Shown one piece after another: positions 28,587 to 36,658 of a stretch of DNA of 64,000 bases. Source of the stretch: Actinomycetes bacterium (GTDB lineage: Bacteria > Actinomycetota > Acidimicrobiia > Acidimicrobiales > Acidimicrobiaceae); the NCBI GenBank assembly GCA_021819725.1, contig JAKAQR010000001.1, forward strand, positions 248,001-312,000, written 5' to 3'. Positions within the stretch are counted from its first letter, which is position 1. The number at the start of each line of letters is the position of its first letter. The translations under genes and the position numbers were made by a program. The notes below the pieces were generated by a model. It was not told the origin of the DNA, searched no databases, and worked only from the letters and a program-made list of their open reading frames with translations.

Positions 28587-29423
28587 GTGCCCTTAGCTCA
28601 TGCGATAGAGACGCGCCGCGTCATCAAGTATCAAGACGGCACGATCAGCGTCTCGGTAGATTCGTTGATTCAAGAGGAACCGCTGGTGATCGACGTTGAA
28701 TGGCCCGGAAGTGCCGCCACGCACTTCACGACCACAATGCGGACACCCGGCGATGATTTTGCGCTTGCCGTTGGCCTTCTCGCCACCGAGGCAGCGGTCA
28801 CCAGCCAAGATGTCCGCCAAACTCGCTACTGTGTCGGTCCCGGGAATACGCAAGACTATAACAAAGTCACCGTTACGCTACGCAACGCGGTGGAGCTAAC
28901 CACCTCGCCTATACGGCCGGTCTCGTGTGGCTGGTGTGGCGCTGAGGATCTCGTGGCCCGTCTTGAACCACGTAGCTCCCTTGTCGCTCAACCCTCCTAC
29001 AGTTTTGACCAGATCGCCCGCCTCTTCATCGAGTTCGACCAACGGCAACGGAACTTCCACTCCACTGGCGCCTCGCACGCCGCACTGTTGCAGCCTCGTA
29101 GCGGCGAGGCGATCCTCGGGGAGGATGTGGGACGCCACAACGCACTGGACAAGGCGATCGGCCATTCCGTCCTCGACGGGGTGCCACTCGATGGTGGCAT
29201 TGCACTTCTGTCAGGGAGAGCTGGATCGGACCTCGTTTTGAAGGCCGCAAGAGTCGGTCTCACCCACATCGCCTCGGTATCGGCTCCAACCGCTCTAGCG
29301 GTCAAAATCGCAAACCAGGCAGGCATCACACTCTTAGGGTTTGTCCGACCGGGTCGCTTCAACCTCTACAGCCATGCCGAAGGTATCACCGAAACCTACG
29401 ACGCCACGCGCGTCCTGCGCTGA
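28587..29423 (+). CDS. fdhD: Formate dehydrogenase accessory sulfurtransferase FdhD
   Basis: A 278-residue protein that passes sulfur to the molybdenum cofactor of formate dehydrogenase. The active CxxC is SCGWCG (about residues 113-118, on a flexible loop as expected). The C-terminal domain shows STGASHAALL, EDVGRHNALDKAIG and LLSGRAGSDLVLKAARVG, all family hallmarks. The target is very likely the formate dehydrogenase at 42-45 kb, thirteen kilobases away. The last 28 bases overlap the convergent whiB gene. Starts with GTG just after a strong promoter. Confidence 0.93.
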   Translation: MPLAHAIETRRVIKYQDGTISVSVDSLIQEEPLVIDVEWPGSAATHFTTTMRTPGDDFALAVGLLATEAAVTSQDVRQTRYCVGPGNTQDYNKVTVTLRNAVELTTSPIRPVSCGWCGAEDLVARLEPRSSLVAQPSYSFDQIARLFIEFDQRQRNFHSTGASHAALLQPRSGEAILGEDVGRHNALDKAIGHSVLDGVPLDGGIALLSGRAGSDLVLKAARVGLTHIASVSAPTALAVKIANQAGITLLGFVRPGRFNLYSHAEGITETYDATRVLR

Positions 29424-29686
29424 ACGCGGCGAATGCGGCGAATCATCCGTCGCTCCTCCTCGTCCTTACCACCCCAGATGCCATACTCTTGATTCGTACG
29501 GAGGGCAAACTCTAGACACTCCAGTGAAACTGGACAGAGCGCACAGAACTCCTTGACACGGCGAATTTGGATCTCCGCGTCACCAGTGACCCCCACCGGA
29601 AAGAACCACCCAGGGTCAGTGTCTCGACACTTTGCATTACTGCGCCACGCCTCATAATCCCAGGTCGCTAACTTCGCTGACTCCAT
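29396..29686 (-). CDS. WhiB-family transcriptional regulator
   Basis: A 96-residue actinobacterial regulator with a 4Fe-4S cluster. The four ligands are C20, C48, C51 and C57 (a C-x27-C-x2-C-x5-C pattern), followed by the family turn GIWGG and a basic C-terminal tail (RRMIRRIRRVQRR) that contacts DNA. Such proteins bind the sigma factor and respond to redox or nitric oxide. ATG with GGAGG eight bases upstream. The AT-rich stretch 29820-29900 upstream probably holds its promoter. Its end overlaps the convergent fdhD, which may couple their expression through antisense transcription. Confidence 0.92.
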   Translation of the reverse strand: MESAKLATWDYEAWRSNAKCRDTDPGWFFPVGVTGDAEIQIRRVKEFCALCPVSLECLEFALRTNQEYGIWGGKDEEERRMIRRIRRVQRRTRVAS

Positions 29687-29904
29687 CGAGTACCTCCGAA
29701 TTCGTTCTCCGCAACCTCGATCCCCCGAGTTCGAGCCACCAACCGAGCCGTCAAACCAACGAGCAGCGAGTCACACAACGGACCTCTTTGTCCCTCAGCT
29801 CGTCGCCCACTTGACCGGACGACATAATAAGTATAATACAAGCTTAGACGCTTCGGTATACACAAAGACGTCACTTCCTTCAACCACCGTGAGCCAATTA
29901 TTAT
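29687..29904 (-). promoter_or_regulatory. Upstream region of whiB with AT-rich island
   Basis: Leftward, the sequence around 29825-29860 contains TTGTATTATACTTATTATG, clearly richer in A and T than its surroundings and with several possible -10 hexamers (TATTAT, TATACT). It leaves a 5' leader of more than 100 bases before whiB, suggesting post-transcriptional or multi-promoter control. No exact start can be chosen. Confidence 0.35.
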
Positions 29905-30654
29905 TCATTCACGCCACAAGCCGCGTTCAGCTCCGCTTGCTTCCTCATCGGTGTACAGTCTCCAAAGCATGCTTCGCACAACTTGGGCCAGCAGAATAGG
30001 CGCTGAGTGGAGCACATCATGGTCAGCTATTGGAGACACCGTCAAGGTGGCCTCCGGAAGACGATCGACGGCGTGCACCATTGCGGCCAACGGCACAACG
30101 CGATCACGCAGGCCAGCCACCACCACCGACGGACAGCGAACATTGCGTAGCTCACTCTCCACTAGACGTAGCTCGTCAAGGAGATGGCGCTGTTCCGCTA
30201 GGAAACTCCGTCGCGTACGCCCAAACTGGGAGCGGCGCGCGGGGCCAAGGCTGACCCCGGCAACGAGGGCAGATGTCATCGCTCCAAGAAAGCGTGCCGC
30301 TAGAAGACGATCGACGGCGACCAGTGAGCTTTGTGTGATCGGTGGGGCCACGAGCACGAGCCCCTTCACTCGCTCGGGATCTAGCTGTGCCGCACGCACC
30401 GCGATGGTGGCCCCCAACGAGTGCCCGATCAGAACGACCCTGGACGTCTTTAGTTGGTCCAAGACCCACGAGGCGTTCGCCTCAATCCCGATCACGCCCA
30501 GTGGATTAGCGCCCCAACCGGGGCGATCAAGACTCACCACTGGCCAGCGATGGTCCATCCATCGATAGACCGGGGCAAAGTCCTCTTTTTGACCCGGCTG
30601 TCCATGGAGAAAGATCACCTCCACTTCAGTTGCCGTCATGGTGGAGTTCGGCAT
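29905..30654 (-). CDS. Alpha/beta hydrolase
   Basis: A 249-residue hydrolase. The oxyanion region FLHGQPGQ is near residue 17, the nucleophile elbow is GHSLGATIA (Ser), the acid lies probably in GLRDRVVPL, and the catalytic His in IADHDVLHSAP. I choose ATG 30654 because GAGG lies nine bases upstream; it overlaps the end of the upstream transporter gene by 29 bases, so the two are likely coupled. Substrate unknown (esterase, lipase or haloperoxidase-like). Confidence 0.8.
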   Translation of the reverse strand: MPNSTMTATEVEVIFLHGQPGQKEDFAPVYRWMDHRWPVVSLDRPGWGANPLGVIGIEANASWVLDQLKTSRVVLIGHSLGATIAVRAAQLDPERVKGLVLVAPPITQSSLVAVDRLLAARFLGAMTSALVAGVSLGPARRSQFGRTRRSFLAEQRHLLDELRLVESELRNVRCPSVVVAGLRDRVVPLAAMVHAVDRLPEATLTVSPIADHDVLHSAPILLAQVVRSMLWRLYTDEEASGAERGLWRE

Positions 30655-31522
30655 CAACACGAACCTCAGAACGGGCAAGATAGATCAACGCCAGTATCTC
30701 GACAACGAGGGCTCCAAGACTCGCAAAGGTACTCGCTCCAGCCCGAAAGAGCGGCGTCTGCAACGCGAGCGCACTGATCGCAATGGCAGCAATCGGCTCA
30801 CCCACGGTAACCAACGGCAAGACCCGCGCGAGGCTCTGTCGCTGAAAGGCACTCTGCACCACCAACAACGCAAGTCCCCCCACCACCACGAGCACCCAGA
30901 GTTCCCAGTGTTCTAAGGTACGCACGGCGCCCTCTTGGGTCCACAGAATCCCCACCTCACGTTCGAAGATCGAGACGACACCGAGAAGTGCTGCCCCTAT
31001 CATCGCCTGTATCCGTCCATGACCTGCCAGCAGCGGGCGCAAAAGGGTGACGGTCAAGACACCAATCACGACTCCCAGCCCTCCGATCAGGATGGACGCA
31101 CCGACGTAGATCGTCTCTCCACTCGCTTGTGGGCTGAGCACCAAGAAGGTGATCAACGCCCCACAGCTGACCAGCAGCGCGATCACGTCGCCAACGCCCA
31201 CAGGACGCCGAGCGAGAAAATGCTCGAGAAGAATGGCGAGCACAAAGCCACTCGCCAAGATCGGCAGCACCTGGGGAACGGAACCATACTTGAGGGCGAA
31301 GAACTGGGCCACCCCACCTACGACATCGAAGATGGCCCCCAATCCAAACCGCGGATTAGCCAGTAGCCGCCATAACAGGCTAAAGCGCAGATTAAGCTCA
31401 CTGGCCGACGCGGTGCTCGCTTGAAATTGCAACACTGCGGCCATCCCAAAACAAATCGCCGCCAGTAAAGATAGAAGCACTACCACGAGGTCTCTAAGTC
31501 TATGGCGAACTGGTAGAATCAT
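30626..31522 (-). CDS. DMT-superfamily transporter (EamA/NIPA-like)
   Basis: A protein of about 298 residues with ten or so predicted membrane spans in two repeats, the layout of drug/metabolite transporters. The stretch GGVAQFFALKYGSVPQVLPIL near residue 70 is typical of the group that includes NIPA magnesium-transporter relatives. I place the start at ATG 31522; a TTG at 31534 is in frame. The start lies only a few bases from the start of the divergent glycosyltransferase gene, so the two must share a very compact promoter region. Confidence 0.75.
   Translation of the reverse strand: MILPVRHRLRDLVVVLLSLLAAICFGMAAVLQFQASTASASELNLRFSLLWRLLANPRFGLGAIFDVVGGVAQFFALKYGSVPQVLPILASGFVLAILLEHFLARRPVGVGDVIALLVSCGALITFLVLSPQASGETIYVGASILIGGLGVVIGVLTVTLLRPLLAGHGRIQAMIGAALLGVVSIFEREVGILWTQEGAVRTLEHWELWVLVVVGGLALLVVQSAFQRQSLARVLPLVTVGEPIAAIAISALALQTPLFRAGASTFASLGALVVEILALIYLARSEVRVDAELHHDGN
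31514..31519 (+). promoter_or_regulatory. Probable -10 hexamer (TAGAAT) of the glycosyltransferase gene
   Basis: TAGAAT ends eight bases before ATG 31528; no ribosome site exists. The hexamer lies within the first codons of the divergent DMT gene, so the promoter of one gene is inside the coding sequence of the other. Confidence 0.45.
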
Positions 31523-31527
31523 CTGCA

Positions 31528-33300
31528 ATGTCAAGCACTAAGGCACTCTTGCTCTCGGCGAGAATGGGAGGTGGCCACAACGGAGTAGCCCGGGTGATCT
31601 CGGAGGAACTCAATAGCTACGGGATTACGTGCGAAACTCGTGATTTCCTGGATGCATCTCCTCGTATGGGGCGGCTTTTAGAACGAGGTTTCAAACTTGA
31701 GGTCGAACGAGCCCCATGGGCGTATCAACTCGAATTCTGGCTTTGGAATACCTTCTCCCCGATGGCCACCATCACCCGGCGCGCGCTGCAGGCCTTCTTC
31801 CAGCGTGGTGTAGTTCGGTGGATTGAGGAGACTGAACCCGACATCATCATCGCTCTGCACCCCTTTAGTGCACAGCTGCTCGGTCAGATGAGACACCAAA
31901 AGAATCCGGTCATCTCGCATCGGCCGATTGCCACCTTCCTCACCGACTATTCCGTTCACCCACTCTGGGTGCATCCCGCCGTCGACTTACACCTATGCGT
32001 CTCTGAGACGGCAGCCATGCAGGCACGGAACCGAGCGGGTGCCAACGGAGAGATTGTGGTCACCGGACCCTTTGTTGAGGCTCGCTTCTTCCATCCTGTT
32101 GATCAGCGTGCAGCAAGGGAGGCTCTCGGCATCCCCAACGACCGCTCGATCGTGCTCATCGTCTCAGGTTCCTGGGGGGTGGGGGACATCGCCCAGACCT
32201 TCGAGCTGCTCGCCACTGAAGAGGACATCTTCCCCGTTGCTCTCTGTGGACGTAACCACGATCTTCAGGCCCAACTCGAACGCCACGGTGGCGGGCTGTC
32301 CGTCGGCTGGACCGAGGAGGTGCGCCTCTACATGGCAGCTGCCGACGTCGTCATTCAAAACGCGGGAGGATTGACCGCACTTGAGGCGATGGCGGCACAG
32401 CGACCAGTGATATCGTACCGACCAATCGCAGGACATGGGCGCGAAAATGTAGCAGCTATGGAGTCCGTCGGTGCAACGGTCTGGTGTCATAACGAGGAGC
32501 AACTCGTCCAGCAGGTACGCAACTTGCGCCTCCATCCAGCCGAACAGGTCACCAAACAACTCGATCAGTTTCAGACCGCGCCTCATCAGCCGATCCTGGA
32601 GCTACTTCATGAAGCTCGGTTGACCCCGACAACCCGCCATGGCGTTTGGGCGTTACGTCTGACAAGGACCGCCGCCATGCTGATCGTGCTCTTTGTGGTC
32701 GCCAACCTCCTCTCGGGCGTCATCGGCTATCACGGCCTCAACCTAACGAGAACTGCCAACAAATCCGACTACGTGTATCTTTCCACCCGCCTCCCCGCAT
32801 CGGCGCTTGTGAACCCGGCGATCGACAGCTTGATCATCAACGAGGGCATCGGAGTTGTCGTCACCGGTCGACAGGCCATAGCTCATCCCGGCGCTGTGCG
32901 GTACGCCTTTCACCAGGGGGTTCAGCTCATCAACGGTGGTAGTGGCAACTCCTCGGACTTCAATTTCATCCTTCCCGAAAACGACCTCTCCACAGGACGC
33001 GCCGACCTGGCTCGGGTACTCGGGGTCCAGATCAACGCCTACCTCCCACAGAACACCATGAATGCCGTGGATCTCGCCTGGGCGTCACTCCATCACCAGA
33101 CCATCATCCCTGCTCGCATCCTCGCCCACCACTTCGATCTGACACCGCACCCTGGCGCCATTCTCGAACTCAATCTGAGCCAGCTGTCAGCCGCCAAAGC
33201 GGAGGCTGAACTCCAGATGGAGATCAAACATCTCAACAGCGACCATCTCACTCTCGCCCCCTTTGCAACCTTGCATGGGTCCCAAGGCGTGCACGCATGA
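31528..33300 (+). CDS. MGDG-synthase-like glycosyltransferase with C-terminal NodB-like domain
   Basis: A 590-residue protein in three parts. Residues 1-165 match the N-terminal domain of monogalactosyldiacylglycerol synthase (SARMGGGHNGVARVI). Residues about 190-370 are the GT28-type C-terminal domain with VTGPFVEARFF, IVSGSWGVGD, and the donor-binding NAGGLTALEAMAAQRPVI. A transmembrane segment follows (about 378-397). The last 185 residues are extracytoplasmic and resemble a polysaccharide deacetylase fold in outline (a LTPHPGAILEL strand, a terminal LAPFATL) but lack the metal-binding TFDDG and H-x-x-x-H motifs. It probably moves a sugar onto a lipid. The stop overlaps the deacetylase start by four bases. 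Confidence 0.75.
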   Translation: MSSTKALLLSARMGGGHNGVARVISEELNSYGITCETRDFLDASPRMGRLLERGFKLEVERAPWAYQLEFWLWNTFSPMATITRRALQAFFQRGVVRWIEETEPDIIIALHPFSAQLLGQMRHQKNPVISHRPIATFLTDYSVHPLWVHPAVDLHLCVSETAAMQARNRAGANGEIVVTGPFVEARFFHPVDQRAAREALGIPNDRSIVLIVSGSWGVGDIAQTFELLATEEDIFPVALCGRNHDLQAQLERHGGGLSVGWTEEVRLYMAAADVVIQNAGGLTALEAMAAQRPVISYRPIAGHGRENVAAMESVGATVWCHNEEQLVQQVRNLRLHPAEQVTKQLDQFQTAPHQPILELLHEARLTPTTRHGVWALRLTRTAAMLIVLFVVANLLSGVIGYHGLNLTRTANKSDYVYLSTRLPASALVNPAIDSLIINEGIGVVVTGRQAIAHPGAVRYAFHQGVQLINGGSGNSSDFNFILPENDLSTGRADLARVLGVQINAYLPQNTMNAVDLAWASLHHQTIIPARILAHHFDLTPHPGAILELNLSQLSAAKAEAELQMEIKHLNSDHLTLAPFATLHGSQGVHA

Positions 33301-34010
33301 AGACCTCCACCGCCGTCCTCACCCTTGCGAGCACCAGGGTTGCTCTCCATGCTGCATCCTTTCTAGCCCACAACTGGATCCTCGCCCCCTACACCGCCCC
33401 CTGGCTTCTTGGGGATGGTCACCCCCAGTCCATTGCCTTAACCTTCGATGACGGCCCAGACCCAATCTCCACACCGCTGCTATTGGACCTTTTGGACGCG
33501 AACGATATTAAAGCGACGTTTTTTGTCCTCGGCGAGATGGTGGATCGCCAACCGGGACTCGCCCGCGACATCCTCGCGCGAGGCCACGAACTCGGCACGC
33601 ATGGCTACTGGCACAAGAATCACCTGATCCGCAGTGCCCGCAGCATCCGTTACGATCTCGCTCGCGCACTCGCCACCATCGAAACCGCCACGGGGACCCG
33701 TCCCACCTGGTACCGGCCGCCCTATGGTGTCGTCACACGAGCTGATCTCACCGCCGCCCATGCGGAGGGCCTGCGCCTGGTACTTTGGGGAACTTGGGGT
33801 AGGGACTGGCGACGCCAAGCATCACCAGTATCGGTGATGGCAGATCTACGGTCACGGTTCCACCCTGGTGTCACCATACTCCTCCATGACTCCGATTGCA
33901 CCTCCTATCCGGGGTCGTTTCAGGCGACGCTGCAGGCTCTTCCCCAGCTCATCGACCTCGCCCGCTCCCAGCGTTTAACCTTCGCCACCCTCTCCAACCA
34001 CGGCATCTGA
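33297..34010 (+). CDS. Polysaccharide deacetylase (NodB domain)
   Basis: A 237-residue carbohydrate esterase family 4 protein. Catalytic motifs are complete: ALTFDDGPDP (metal Asp and base), HGYWHKNH (metal His residues), RPPYG, and the C-terminal ILLHD with a conserved His-Asp. The N-terminal hydrophobic stretch is weak; it may be a membrane-associated or secreted enzyme. Translationally coupled to the preceding glycosyltransferase, which carries a NodB-like domain without these motifs. The last 36 bases overlap the convergent AI-2E gene. Substrate is presumably an N-acetylated cell-wall or lipid-linked sugar. Confidence 0.87.
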   Translation: MKTSTAVLTLASTRVALHAASFLAHNWILAPYTAPWLLGDGHPQSIALTFDDGPDPISTPLLLDLLDANDIKATFFVLGEMVDRQPGLARDILARGHELGTHGYWHKNHLIRSARSIRYDLARALATIETATGTRPTWYRPPYGVVTRADLTAAHAEGLRLVLWGTWGRDWRRQASPVSVMADLRSRFHPGVTILLHDSDCTSYPGSFQATLQALPQLIDLARSQRLTFATLSNHGI

Positions 34011-35075
34011 ATCCTCAGGCCTCAGCCGCCGACGTAGCCATGGCGCGACCAGACGTCGTGCCAGCACTTGAAAACCACTGGCAATGGGGATGCCCACCAG
34101 CGCTCCGGGAACCCCTGCTAGCTGTGCTCCGATCAAAACGGCTAACAAGATCCAGAGGGGATTGAGCTGCACCGTGTGCGAAAGGATCACGGGATTGAGA
34201 AGATGATTTTCTATCTGCTGATAGACGAGAAAAACCACCAAGAGGATGATCGCCGGTAGCAGCCCATGCAATAAGGCGAGCCCAACAGCAGGAATACCTG
34301 CCAACAGACCACCCACCAGAGGAATAAGATCGACCAACCCGACCCAGACAGAGACCAGCAGTGCGAAGGGAAGCCCAAGGGAGCGAAAGGTGACATAGAC
34401 AACGATACCCGCAACGATCGAAGTGGCGAGATTACCGAGCACGTAGCCGCTCACCGCCACCCCCGTCTCGTGCAGAGCGCTCCGCAGATGCTGTTGTCGT
34501 TCGGCTGGCAACATTCCAACCACCACGTCAATCCCCTTTGGGCCTTCCAGTGAGAAAAATACCGTCAACATCGCCGTGATCACCGCATCGGTTAAAAACG
34601 AGAGGACTCCCTTCGCGGCGAGGAGGGCCGGCTCTAGCGCAGTGCTGGCGAACTTCGCTAGCCCCTGGGCGGAGAGATTGAGATAGTGTTCAAGATGAAA
34701 TTTATGCAACAACGACACAATGCGCGTTTTCCGATGGGTCACCGTTTGGATGAGCCCGGGAAGATCATTGGCGAGTCGCACGCCGGCCGAGTAGAGCGGG
34801 ACACTGAAGATCAGCAGAAGACCGACAAGTACTGCAGCAGCCACAAAGACGGTCAGCGCGACGGCAGCCCCTCGCGGAAAGTGCAGCCTTCGCAACAGAT
34901 TCACCAACGGTTCGACAATGATTGCACCGACGATCGCGACCAGAACCTCAATCGCAAGGACTTTGACGTACAGCACAAAGACCAGTGCCAGTATGACCCC
35001 GACGATGCCGATCTCTGCTAGGAAAATCTGCTTGCCCAGACCCTGGTAGCGATGGGGAGATCCCTGGGTCGTCAT
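33975..35075 (-). CDS. AI-2E family transporter
   Basis: A 366-residue membrane protein with about eight spans in the AI-2E (PerM) layout: two N-terminal hairpin spans, a long loop (about residues 95-160), then paired C-terminal spans with the PLVGGLLAGIPA motif. I choose ATG 35075 because GAGGAGG lies seven bases upstream; the frame runs open to 35234 but the extra residues are unconserved. Family members export autoinducers, ions or unknown solutes. It is convergent with the deacetylase and overlaps it by 36 bases. Confidence 0.83.
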   Translation of the reverse strand: MTTQGSPHRYQGLGKQIFLAEIGIVGVILALVFVLYVKVLAIEVLVAIVGAIIVEPLVNLLRRLHFPRGAAVALTVFVAAAVLVGLLLIFSVPLYSAGVRLANDLPGLIQTVTHRKTRIVSLLHKFHLEHYLNLSAQGLAKFASTALEPALLAAKGVLSFLTDAVITAMLTVFFSLEGPKGIDVVVGMLPAERQQHLRSALHETGVAVSGYVLGNLATSIVAGIVVYVTFRSLGLPFALLVSVWVGLVDLIPLVGGLLAGIPAVGLALLHGLLPAIILLVVFLVYQQIENHLLNPVILSHTVQLNPLWILLAVLIGAQLAGVPGALVGIPIASGFQVLARRLVAPWLRRRLRPEDSDAVVGEGGEG

Positions 35076-35320
35076 GGACGCCTCCTCGCGATCACATCGT
35101 ACATTACCGACAGACCTCCACTCCCACCAAGCGCTGGCGGCACCCTTCGTACGCCGTACGACTCCATCCGAAAGCTCCTTGCCTGTGCCCCGTTCACCAT
35201 CGCATAGCCCGACGCACGTATCGGCAACACCCATCTACGCAATCAGTAGGAAAACTCACCCTAGTCCACCTGATCATGCTTCTTGTCCATCCACAGAACC
35301 TCAACCTACACAAAGTCAGC

Positions 35321-35326
35321 TAGGGT
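35321..35326 (+). promoter_or_regulatory. Probable -10 hexamer (TAGGGT) of the flippase-like gene
   Basis: TAGGGT ends six bases before the GTG at 35333. The same bases could act as a poor ribosome site, but the spacing fits the leaderless pattern seen elsewhere in the window. Confidence 0.35.
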
Positions 35327-35332
35327 GGTACT

Positions 35333-36496
35333 GTGAGCACTTGGCGGTCCAAGAATGGTGGGAGTCGCCGTCGGACCTCTCGTCACCTCCCTACAGAACA
35401 GTCGCGCGAGGTCATCACTGGAACCCGACGAAGTCTGGGCAAACTGATCCGCCATTTCGCGATCCGCGGAATCTGGGGGTTCGCCATCCTCCTCGTCATT
35501 GAGTACCTGGTGATTCCCCAAATCGCTGGGGCTCGCAAAACCCTGCACCTCCTCAGTCATGCGAATTACTGGCTTATTCCGCTAGCGATTCTTGCCGAAG
35601 GATTTTCCCTCTTCGCCTACGCCAAACTCACCTCAGTCGTATTACCCCATCCACAACCGTCCCTGAAATCGCTGGCAAAGGTCGATCTCTCCGGACTCGC
35701 CGTCTCCCACGTGTTGCCGGGTGGGACTGCGAGTGGTGCCGGACTCACTGTACGACTGCTGAACGGTCTCGGTGTACGGGGAACCGACGCGGGTGTCGCC
35801 TTGGCCACCCAAGGCATTGGCTCGGCCGTGGTGCTGAACCTCATGCTCTGGCTTGCCCTGATCGTCTCGCTACCCTTGTTTGGGTTCAACGTCCTCTACC
35901 TCATCGTGGCCGGGTTAGGGATTGTCCTAATGGCGGCGGTGATCGCGCTCGTACTCACCCTCACCCGAGGCAATGACCGTATGGTCTTGCTCGTGGATAG
36001 GCTGGTGAAGAAGCTTCCCTTCCTCCGACGTTTTCAAGCGCCGATACACGCAGGAATTATCCGTGCAGGCCAGCGAGTCCGTGCACTCGCAAGTGATCCA
36101 CAGCTCCTCAAGCGAGCCATCACTTGGGCTGCCTGCAACTGGCTCTTTGATGCGTTGAGCCTGTGGATCATGTTGCTGGCCTTTGGCTCACTGGTCAACC
36201 CTGACGCCCTCCTCGTCAGTTACGGTATTGCCAACGTCGCCGCCGCGATCCCCATTACCCCTGGCGGACTCGGTGTTGTCGAAGGCATTATGATACCACT
36301 CATCACCGGCTTTGGCACCGCGAAGGGCATCGCGATCCTCGGGGTGCTCTCGTATCGCCTCTTCAACTTCTGGATTCCCATTCCGATCGGTGTCGGCACC
36401 TACGTCTCGCTCAAACTCAGCCGGGGAGAGGAGATTACTATGGAGCTCGACAGGATCGACCCTCCTCCCGACGACGAGGACAAGCCTAAGCGATGA
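35333..36496 (+). CDS. Lysylphosphatidylglycerol synthase-type membrane protein (flippase-like)
   Basis: A 387-residue integral membrane protein matching the transmembrane domain shared by MprF and the YbhN/UPF0104 proteins. Conserved patches include SGLAVSHVLPGGTASGAGLTVRLL (about residues 120-143) and the ITPGGLGVVEGIM block near residue 305. There is no C-terminal aminoacyltransferase domain, so it is more likely a lipid or glycolipid flippase than a lysyl-PG synthase. Basic N-terminus and acidic C-terminal tail, both cytoplasmic. A stand-alone gene. Confidence 0.82.
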   Translation: MSTWRSKNGGSRRRTSRHLPTEQSREVITGTRRSLGKLIRHFAIRGIWGFAILLVIEYLVIPQIAGARKTLHLLSHANYWLIPLAILAEGFSLFAYAKLTSVVLPHPQPSLKSLAKVDLSGLAVSHVLPGGTASGAGLTVRLLNGLGVRGTDAGVALATQGIGSAVVLNLMLWLALIVSLPLFGFNVLYLIVAGLGIVLMAAVIALVLTLTRGNDRMVLLVDRLVKKLPFLRRFQAPIHAGIIRAGQRVRALASDPQLLKRAITWAACNWLFDALSLWIMLLAFGSLVNPDALLVSYGIANVAAAIPITPGGLGVVEGIMIPLITGFGTAKGIAILGVLSYRLFNFWIPIPIGVGTYVSLKLSRGEEITMELDRIDPPPDDEDKPKR

Positions 36497-36658
36497 GCAG
36501 CGAACAACCCAAATACAGCGCGAGGCAACGGCCAATCTTGCGATCATCGATCAATCGATGCCTGCCAGGTAGACCCGCTCCAACGCGAACCCAAGATTGG
36601 GTGGAGTACGAATCGTGAACGCACCTTGCGCGCTATGGCGAGGTGATCGGCCGTTCCT

